From NCBI GenBank assembly GCA_044867525.1, contig JBIOVB010000111.1, positions 1-6,529 on the forward strand: DNA of 6,529 bases, read 5' to 3'. This DNA is from JALYNX01 sp044867525. GTDB taxonomy: Bacteria; Actinomycetota; Acidimicrobiia; Spongiisociales; ZC4RG35. A program made the translations under genes and the position numbers. This document shows positions 1 through 4,554 of this stretch, one piece after another (within the stretch, counting starts at the first letter, position 1; the number at the start of each line of letters is the position of its first letter). The notes under the pieces were generated by a model. The model did no database searches. It was given only the letters and a program-made list of their open reading frames with translations, and was not told where the DNA came from.

Positions 1-60
1 ATCATCGGCGTCATCTGGCAAGGAGAAGCGCGCAGTCGCAGCCGGCAGCTGCGGCGAGCA

Positions 61-86
61 CTTCGACGCAGCAAGGGGCGTCGAGG
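61..86. terminator. GC-rich hairpin downstream of the DUF151 gene, possible U-less terminator
   Basis: CTTCGACGC (61-69) and GCGTCGAGG (78-86) can pair around an 8-nt loop; the 7-bp core TCGACGC/GCGTCGA is perfect. In the minus-strand transcript it begins 56 nt after the DUF151 stop and carries one C-A mismatch outside the core. No T-run follows, so it is not a classical intrinsic terminator, although hairpins without U-tracts are proposed to serve in actinobacteria. The rest of bases 1-142 holds no gene I can support. Confidence 0.3.
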
Positions 87-142
87 GCCGGAGAGACGCC
101 CTCAGTATCTGTGCGGCGGGCCACTAGAGGTTGGGCCCCGGC

Positions 143-655
143 TCAGTCGCCCGGCTCTCCACCTAGGAAGTCCTCCACGGTGACCTCCTCCAGGAACTCC
201 CGGAAGCGGGCGACCTCATCCTCCTCGTCGGCTTCCTCTTCGAAGAGGACGCCTGCATCCTCGAGAACTCCGGGAAGTGCGAACACCGGGGTCCCGGTGC
301 GCACCGCAAGCGCAATTGCATCCGACGGCCTGCTGGAGACATGCACCTCGCGGCCGGAGATGTCCAGGGAGAGATCGGCATAGAAGACCGAATCACGCAT
401 CTCGGTTATCACCACCCGGACCGCCGCCGCACCGACCGCGTCGATGACACTTCGCATCAGATCATGGGTGAGCGGGCGGGGCGGGCTCACACCTTCGAGG
501 GCGGTGGCGATGGCGGTGGCCTCCGATCCCCCGATCCAGATCGGGAGATACCGATTCCCTTCCTGCTCCCTGAGCAGCACTATCGGCTGGTTGGAGGGCA
601 GCTCGACCCGGACTCCCACGACTTCCATGGCGATGGGCAATCCGTTTCCCGGCAT
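143..655 (-). CDS. Bifunctional nuclease family protein (DUF151)
   Basis: This 170-residue protein belongs to the DUF151 'bifunctional nuclease' family. Some members have reported DNase/RNase activity; the role in actinobacteria is not settled. The family signatures are visible in order: SNQPIVLLRE (21-30), LPIWIGGSEATAI (37-49), RPLTHDL (60-66), VVITEMRD (81-88) and SRPSDAIALAVR (108-119). An acidic stretch (about 138-147) and a C-terminal helix follow, and no UVR domain is present. The ATG at 655 has no Shine-Dalgarno, but a TAACCT hexamer ends 6 nt upstream, which suits a leaderless transcript beginning at or next to this start. The in-frame ATG at 628 (residue 10) is the main alternative, because many homologues begin near MEVVGVRVE. 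It lies 46 nt after the hpt stop and so may have its own promoter. In mycobacteria the homologue directly follows the ftsR-like regulator. Family assignment is firm; biological role is open. Confidence 0.93.
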   Translation of the reverse strand: MPGNGLPIAMEVVGVRVELPSNQPIVLLREQEGNRYLPIWIGGSEATAIATALEGVSPPRPLTHDLMRSVIDAVGAAAVRVVITEMRDSVFYADLSLDISGREVHVSSRPSDAIALAVRTGTPVFALPGVLEDAGVLFEEEADEEDEVARFREFLEEVTVEDFLGGEPGD

Positions 656-678
656 AACGCGAGGTTATCACCGGGCTT
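656..678 (-). promoter_or_regulatory. Probable leaderless promoter of the DUF151 gene
   Basis: On the minus strand the 17-nt element AAGCCCGGTGATAACCT (678-662) ends in TAACCT, a TANNNT-type -10, and exactly 6 nt (CGCGTT) separate it from the ATG at 655. No Shine-Dalgarno precedes that ATG, so the transcript would begin at or beside the start codon. The same element precedes pgsA with 15 of 17 positions identical. No convincing -35 hexamer is visible. Promoter function is inferred. Confidence 0.5.
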
Positions 679-701
679 GATTTCCGGTCCGAGACGGGCT
701 C

Positions 702-1271
702 CTAGGAACGCATGACCTCGAACAGGACCTTTGGGTCGTTGACGAACGCTTCCATGTCGAGCACCGCCCAGATGGAGCGGAGGTTCCGGTAATAACCCTG
801 CCAGTCGAGACCGTATCCGACGAGATACTCATCCCCCACCTCGAAGCCCCGGTATTCGATGGGGACTTCGGTGACCCTCCTCCGGGTCTTGTCGATGAGG
901 GAGGCCGTTGCCACCGAGCGGGCACCACGATCGAGCATCGTTTTGCGCAATACCGAGAGGGTGAGCCCGGTGTCGGTGATGTCTTCGACGATCACCACGT
1001 CTCGATCGAGCACCGGGGTCCAAAGGTCCATGGCGATCCCGATCCGGCCCCCCTCACCAAAGCGATTGAGCACCAGGAAGTCGATCTCGGAGGCGATTTC
1101 GACGCGGCGGGTGAGATCGGCGGCGAAGGGCACCGATCCCAACATGACGACGACGAACAGCGGCTGGCGGTCTGCGTAGTCGGCGCCGATCGCCTCGCCC
1201 AGCTCTGCCACCCGTGACTGGATCTCGGGCTCGGGTATGGCCATCACCGCGGGGAGCGCAGTCGCGGTCAT
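702..1271 (-). CDS. hpt: Hypoxanthine(-guanine) phosphoribosyltransferase-like protein
   Basis: This is a 189-residue type I phosphoribosyltransferase, most like HPRT, which joins hypoxanthine or guanine to PRPP in purine salvage. The PRPP-binding motif VVIVEDITDTGLT spans 92-104, with the acidic pair E96/D97 and D100. The purine-side region is also HPRT-like: K128 in SLIDKT, then EYLVGYGLDWQGYYRNL (148-164) with Y149, D156 and R162 at the expected positions. Two canonical elements are missing: the Lys-Gly of the pyrophosphate loop is replaced by M43-L44-G45, and the Ser-Tyr of the flexible loop by N69-R70-F71. An extra tail of roughly 18 residues follows the usual end. The chosen ATG overlaps the preceding stop as ATGA; a TTG at 1295 and an ATG at 1244 are alternatives. 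No good Shine-Dalgarno is seen, so translation probably depends on coupling to the carboxypeptidase gene. Fold and family are sure; exact base specificity is less so. Confidence 0.88.
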   Translation of the reverse strand: MTATALPAVMAIPEPEIQSRVAELGEAIGADYADRQPLFVVVMLGSVPFAADLTRRVEIASEIDFLVLNRFGEGGRIGIAMDLWTPVLDRDVVIVEDITDTGLTLSVLRKTMLDRGARSVATASLIDKTRRRVTEVPIEYRGFEVGDEYLVGYGLDWQGYYRNLRSIWAVLDMEAFVNDPKVLFEVMRS

Positions 1272-2392
1272 TCCCCGATGGCTCGATGCACCCAATAGAG
1301 GAGGGCGTCGCCGATCGACATCCCCGCTCCTTGGGGCCCACGGCTCACCTCGACGATCGGCGCGGGCTCGGGCTGCGGAAGCTCGACCATTGGCGCAGGA
1401 TGCTCAAGCATCAGCCCCTGCCCGGCGAGGTGGAGGTAGGTCTCGATCTGCCCCGCCGTCACCATGTGGTCGGGCTCGACCCGGGCCATGGACGCCTTGT
1501 ACTCGGTCTTGGTGATGGCGTCACCAAAGAAGCCAAGGTCCTTGAATCCGTAGTCGAGCAGCGCGCTGGCATCGGCGAAATGACCGAGGTTCTCCGGAGA
1601 ACCGAGCACCACCGCATAGAGGCGCCGTCCCTCGCGCTCGGCCGCCCCGACGAAGGTGAAGAGAGCTTGGGGGGTCAAACCGGTCTTCACACCAAGCATC
1701 CCCTCGTACGTGGTGAGCATCAGGTTGGTGCTGATGCCGACCCGGGTGTTCCCCACAGGGTCGTCGGGGAGGACCATGGCCCTGGCCCTGACCACCTCGA
1801 CGAACCGAGGGTTCGCCATTGCCAGCCGGGCCAGGGTGAGTAGGTCTCGGGCGCTGGAGTAATGGCCTGGGGCGTCCATTCCGTGGGCATTGGCGAAGGC
1901 GGTGTTGTCCAGGCCGAGCTCTTGGGCCCGGCTGTTCATCAGGTCGACGAAGGCAGGAACGCTCCCTGCGATGTGCTCGGCCAGGGCGGTGGCGGCGTCA
2001 TTTGCGGACCGGACCATCAACGCTCGGAACAGAGCGCCCACGGTGAACTGCTCACCTGCGACCAAGCCGATCTCCTGGCCCCCGGTCTGAGCCGCCTCCT
2101 CGGATACGGTCACGACCTCGTCGAAACCGGCGTTCTCCAGGACCAGCAACCCAGTCATGATCTTCGTTGTCGAGGCGATCGATCTCGGCTCGTCCGCAGC
2201 CCACGAAGCGAGGACGGTATCGATCGACTCGTCGTAGAGGATCCATGCCGGAGCCGAAACCGAGGGCGGTCCCGACTCGGGAAAGGTCTCGAAAACCGGT
2301 GGTGGATATGAGAAGGGGGCTGCGGCCGCGGGGAGGGCGAGCAGGAATGAGAGCACCACGAGCAGTGCCAGCAGACGGGCCGGTCTGATCAT
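1268..2392 (-). CDS. Serine-type D-Ala-D-Ala carboxypeptidase (class C low-mass PBP, peptidase S11)
   Basis: This 374-residue exported enzyme should remove the terminal D-Ala from peptidoglycan pentapeptides, acting outside the membrane. A signal peptide covers about residues 1-25: Arg-rich start, Leu-rich core, then PAAAA. All three active-site motifs are present: S74-T-T-K77 (nucleophile and base), S129-A-N131 and K236-T-G238, at the spacing usual for DacA/DacF-type enzymes. After the catalytic domain comes a Pro-rich stretch (PQPEPAP, 339-345) and a C-terminal segment with hydrophobic and charged residues (SIGDALLYWVHRAIG), which could be an amphipathic membrane anchor as in other low-mass PBPs; the anchor is inference. 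The ATG overlaps the upstream regulator's stop as ATGA and there is no Shine-Dalgarno, so translation is probably coupled. It sits between an FtsR-like division regulator and a purine salvage gene. The family is certain; which dac paralogue it corresponds to is not. Confidence 0.95.
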   Translation of the reverse strand: MIRPARLLALLVVLSFLLALPAAAAPFSYPPPVFETFPESGPPSVSAPAWILYDESIDTVLASWAADEPRSIASTTKIMTGLLVLENAGFDEVVTVSEEAAQTGGQEIGLVAGEQFTVGALFRALMVRSANDAATALAEHIAGSVPAFVDLMNSRAQELGLDNTAFANAHGMDAPGHYSSARDLLTLARLAMANPRFVEVVRARAMVLPDDPVGNTRVGISTNLMLTTYEGMLGVKTGLTPQALFTFVGAAEREGRRLYAVVLGSPENLGHFADASALLDYGFKDLGFFGDAITKTEYKASMARVEPDHMVTAGQIETYLHLAGQGLMLEHPAPMVELPQPEPAPIVEVSRGPQGAGMSIGDALLYWVHRAIGE

Positions 2393-3069
2393 TGGACGAT
2401 CTGTTGCTTCAACTCTCCCTCGAGCATCGCCCGGTGCATCGACTGCACCGAGCCGGCGCTCAGCTCGAGAAGGTCACGGGCCCTGGCCCGGGCTTCGGCA
2501 TTGTTGGCCCTCATCAATGGCGCAGTGAGTTGACGAAGCAGATCGGCCTCGCGGTCGACCGACAGCCGTATCGCCCGTAGGTGCCTGGCCTCCAGCCCTT
2601 GATCCATGAGTCGCTTTGCCTCGAGACCGACTACCCCCGCCTCTGTGGGAAAGACCTCCGAGTCGGAAATTGGATGAATCACGCCGGCCGCCACCAGGTC
2701 ATCGAGCTGCCCTGTGCTGAGACCCGACCGCTTGAGAAGGTCGTCCCGACTGAGCGGCGCGCCCCTGTCGCCCTCAAGACTCGGCTCCGGCTGCAGAAAC
2801 GACGAACCGCCTTCCTCGCCGCGCTCCCAGAGGGTCAACTTGGACTTGATCACCTTGAGCGGCAGGAAATGGTCCCTCTGCTGCTGCAGGATGAAGCGGA
2901 GCCGGGCCAGATCCTCTGAGTCGAAAAGCCGGTACCCACTATCGGAGCGACCGGGGTCGATCAGTCCCTGCGACTCGAGGAACCGGATCTTCGACACCGA
3001 GACGTCGGGGAAGTCATCCCTGAGCAGGTTGATCACCTCACCGATGCTCATGTCCGCCTGTTCAGGCAT
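2389..3069 (-). CDS. ftsR: MerR-family transcriptional regulator, FtsR-like (Rv1828 type)
   Basis: This 226-residue MerR-type regulator is closest in recognisable features to mycobacterial Rv1828 and corynebacterial FtsR, the latter known to promote ftsZ expression. The N-terminal winged helix-turn-helix begins at MSIGEVINLLRDDFPDVSVS (7-26) and continues with KIRFLESQGLI, SGYRLF (44-49) and DLARLRFILQQQRDHFLPLK (53-72). The RDHFLPLKVIKSKL block (66-79) is a hallmark of this subfamily. An acidic, Gly-rich linker (about 82-103) leads to a C-terminal helical domain with a second helical module at about 107-130, and no cysteine metal-sensing site is seen. It overlaps the FHA gene by 8 nt. The start is the ATG at 3069; the ATG at residue 7 is possible, since MSIG is conserved there, and neither has a clear Shine-Dalgarno. 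The garA-ftsR adjacency is conserved in mycobacteria and supports orthology. Confidence 0.92.
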   Translation of the reverse strand: MPEQADMSIGEVINLLRDDFPDVSVSKIRFLESQGLIDPGRSDSGYRLFDSEDLARLRFILQQQRDHFLPLKVIKSKLTLWERGEEGGSSFLQPEPSLEGDRGAPLSRDDLLKRSGLSTGQLDDLVAAGVIHPISDSEVFPTEAGVVGLEAKRLMDQGLEARHLRAIRLSVDREADLLRQLTAPLMRANNAEARARARDLLELSAGSVQSMHRAMLEGELKQQIVQ

Positions 3070-3502
3070 CGCCGTGTGCGACCAGGAAATGGAAGCGGCC
3101 CACGAGCACCTCGTCCCCCGCCCTCAGCTGGGCCTCGTCGACCCGGGCGTCGTTCACATAGGTCCCGTTGGTGGAGCCGCTGTCCTCGACCATCAGCCTG
3201 CCCTCTTCCAACACGAAGCGGCAGTGCTGGCGGGAGACCGTCACATCGTTCAAGAAGATGTCGCTTTCCGGGTGCCGTCCCACGGTCGTGTTCCCCTGAG
3301 GAAGGACATAGCTCATCCCGGTCTGCGGGCCCCGCTCGATGACGAGGGCGAATCCGGTGAATCCCTCGATATTCCCTGCCTCCTCCCGGGTCAGGGGATG
3401 GCCGGTGCGATCTTGGATTGGGACATAGACCACAGTGGGATCGCTCTCGACCTCAACTTGAGGTTCGGACTGCTCCGGGCCCGGCCCTTTCTCCTCGGTC
3501 AT
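3062..3502 (-). CDS. garA: FHA-domain protein, GarA/OdhI-like
   Basis: This is a forkhead-associated phosphothreonine-binding protein of 146 residues from the chosen start. The FHA domain (about 50-142) contains VGRHPESDIFLND (74-86), VSRQH (89-93) and GSTNGTYVN (109-117), with R76, S90, H93 and N112 as the expected phosphopeptide-contacting residues. Size, FHA block and position between gcvH and an ftsR-like gene match GarA/OdhI, which are phosphorylated by Ser/Thr kinases on an N-terminal Thr and control 2-oxoglutarate and glutamate enzymes. Here the N-terminal tail (1-49) is acidic and carries T23 in a VESDPTVVY context, close to where GarA has its TT pair; that it is the phosphosite is inference. 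A GTG at 3544, 3 nt after the gcvH stop, would add 14 residues with codons unlike the rest of the gene (CTA TCA TCT GAT). The ATG at 3502 is therefore preferred, although neither has a good Shine-Dalgarno. Confidence 0.88.
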   Translation of the reverse strand: MTEEKGPGPEQSEPQVEVESDPTVVYVPIQDRTGHPLTREEAGNIEGFTGFALVIERGPQTGMSYVLPQGNTTVGRHPESDIFLNDVTVSRQHCRFVLEEGRLMVEDSGSTNGTYVNDARVDEAQLRAGDEVLVGRFHFLVAHGDA

Positions 3503-3547
3503 GAGATCAGATGATAGGGAGCGCCCGGAACTGAGCCGGGTCACGCC

Positions 3548-3928
3548 TCACTCGGTCAGTTCGCGATATGACGCAGCGTCGAGGAGAACGGAGGTGTCGA
3601 GCTCGCCCTCAATCCGGATCTCGGCGAACCAACCCTCGTCATAGGGGCTGGTATTGACCCGGTCCGGGCTCCCGGCCAACTCGGCGTTGACGGCCACCAC
3701 CTCGCCGGCGAACGGTGCGTAGACCTCCCCCACCGACTTGGTGCTCTCCACCTCGACCAGGATGTCGTCCTTGCTCGCAGTGGAGCCGACTTCGGGGAGC
3801 TCGACGAACACCACATCTCCAAGTTGGTCCTGGGCATAGTCGGTGATCCCGATCCGCACGACCGAATCCCCCAACTGGCGAATCCACTCGTGCTCCTCTG
3901 TGTAGAGAAGATCATCGGGTACCTGCAT
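3548..3928 (-). CDS. gcvH: Glycine cleavage system H protein (lipoyl carrier)
   Basis: GcvH carries the aminomethyl group between the P, T and L proteins of the glycine cleavage system on a lipoyl arm. This 126-residue protein has the normal family length. It opens with LLYTEEHEWIR (7-17), continues with IGITDYAQDQLGDVVFVELP (26-45), and has the lipoylation site VESTKSVGEVYAP with K64 as the modified lysine. NTSPYDEGWFAEI near the C-terminus is also typical. The ATG at 3928 is chosen because GAGGAGG sits 4 nt upstream; the TTG one codon earlier would be too close. Its start overlaps the pgsA stop as TGATG, so the two are probably translationally coupled. No gcvP or gcvT is nearby, which is usual for the copy next to garA in actinobacteria. 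Confidence 0.97.
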   Translation of the reverse strand: MQVPDDLLYTEEHEWIRQLGDSVVRIGITDYAQDQLGDVVFVELPEVGSTASKDDILVEVESTKSVGEVYAPFAGEVVAVNAELAGSPDRVNTSPYDEGWFAEIRIEGELDTSVLLDAASYRELTE

Positions 3929-4524
3929 CAAACCTCCTCAGGGCCGGTGGGCGACTCTAACGCCGCGAGCCGGCGCCGGACATCGCCCGCGTAGAGGAAG
4001 GCCACGTACCAATAGAGGGCGAGGCCGATCGTGCCCCCGATCCAGGCGCCGGGACGCATGAACCACTCCATGACGCCGGCCTCGGCGAGGTAGAAGGCGG
4101 GGATCGCCCCGTAGAGGAGGAAGGTGGCGAGCTTGCCGAGGTAACGGACCTCGATCTGGCCCCCTCCCCTGGCGGCCAGGTAGGCCGCCATCCCTGCCAC
4201 GAGAACCTCCCTGATGATCAGAAGCCACCCGAACACCGGGGGCAGGGCACCCACGTAGAGGCCGCCGATGATCGCGGAAGCGATCAACAGCCGATCGGCG
4301 ATCGGGTCCAGCGCCTTCCCCAACCTGCTGACCTGGTTGAGGCGGCGCGCCAGATAGCCGTCGATCCAGTCGGTCCAGCCGATGGCGAACATCAGCCAGG
4401 CGGCGAGGGCGAGGTTGTCATCGACGAGCAGGGCCCACCAGAAGACGGGTACACCAAGCAGACGAAGGAAGGTGACCAGGTTGGGAACGGTCAGGATCCG
4501 GTCGGTGGTAGCGGCCTCGCTCAC
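3928..4524 (-). CDS. pgsA: CDP-alcohol phosphatidyltransferase (PgsA-like)
   Basis: This 198-residue integral membrane enzyme moves a phosphatidyl group from CDP-diacylglycerol to an alcohol; the likely product is phosphatidylglycerol phosphate. The complete family signature D(x2)DG(x2)AR(x8)G(x3)D(x3)D is present as D52, D55, G56, A59, R60, G69, D73 and D77, which binds the metal ions and CDP. The N-terminus VPNLVTFLRLLGVPVF (13-28) is typical of PgsA-type enzymes. Hydrophobic segments at about 18-34, 37-50, 78-94, 98-117, 131-147 and 160-179 fit six membrane spans. The start is a GTG; the reading frame is closed by the stop of the upstream gene ten codons earlier, so little choice exists. 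No Shine-Dalgarno precedes it, but a TAGCCT hexamer ends 7 nt before the GTG, suggesting a leaderless transcript. The acceptor alcohol (glycerol 3-phosphate versus inositol phosphate) is not proven by sequence alone. Confidence 0.92.
   Translation of the reverse strand: MSEAATTDRILTVPNLVTFLRLLGVPVFWWALLVDDNLALAAWLMFAIGWTDWIDGYLARRLNQVSRLGKALDPIADRLLIASAIIGGLYVGALPPVFGWLLIIREVLVAGMAAYLAARGGGQIEVRYLGKLATFLLYGAIPAFYLAEAGVMEWFMRPGAWIGGTIGLALYWYVAFLYAGDVRRRLAALESPTGPEEV
3933..3939 (-). promoter_or_regulatory. gcvH ribosome binding site
   Basis: GAGGAGG on the minus strand lies 4 nt before the ATG at 3928. It is embedded in the last sense codons of pgsA (GAG GAG GTT), directly before the TGATG stop-start overlap. 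It settles the gcvH start at ATG 3928 rather than the TTG at 3931. Confidence 0.85.
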
Positions 4525-4548
4525 CGGGCGCAGGCTATTACCGGGCTT
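4525..4548 (-). promoter_or_regulatory. Probable leaderless promoter of pgsA and the downstream operon
   Basis: The minus-strand element AAGCCCGGTAATAGCCT (4548-4532) ends in TAGCCT (TANNNT type), followed by 7 nt and then the GTG start of pgsA. A TTGAGG about 15 nt upstream, overlapping the stop of the solute-binding protein gene, could be a weak -35. No Shine-Dalgarno is present. It shares 15 of 17 positions with the element before the DUF151 gene. It would allow the pgsA-to-hpt genes to be transcribed separately from the upstream gene; this is inferred. Confidence 0.5.
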
Positions 4549-4554
4549 CTGGCC

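Noticed and set aside
41..55. GC-rich palindrome around CAGCTG
   Set aside because: Only 8 bp are perfectly symmetrical with broken flanks; not distinguishable from chance at this base composition.
404..413. Second exact copy of the GGTGATAACC core inside the DUF151 gene
   Set aside because: It encodes part of the conserved Val-Val-Ile-Thr segment, lacks the AAGCCC flank and has no start codon just downstream, so coding constraint explains it.
1214..1843. Long open frame on the plus strand (209 codons)
   Set aside because: It lies antisense to the carboxypeptidase, whose three active-site motifs are intact; long antisense frames are expected in high-GC DNA, and its product shows no family features.
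2714..3514. Plus-strand open frame of 266 codons
   Set aside because: It is antisense to the ftsR-like and FHA genes, both with clear domains; the product is rich in Arg/Ser/Pro and low in recognisable motifs, typical of a shadow frame.
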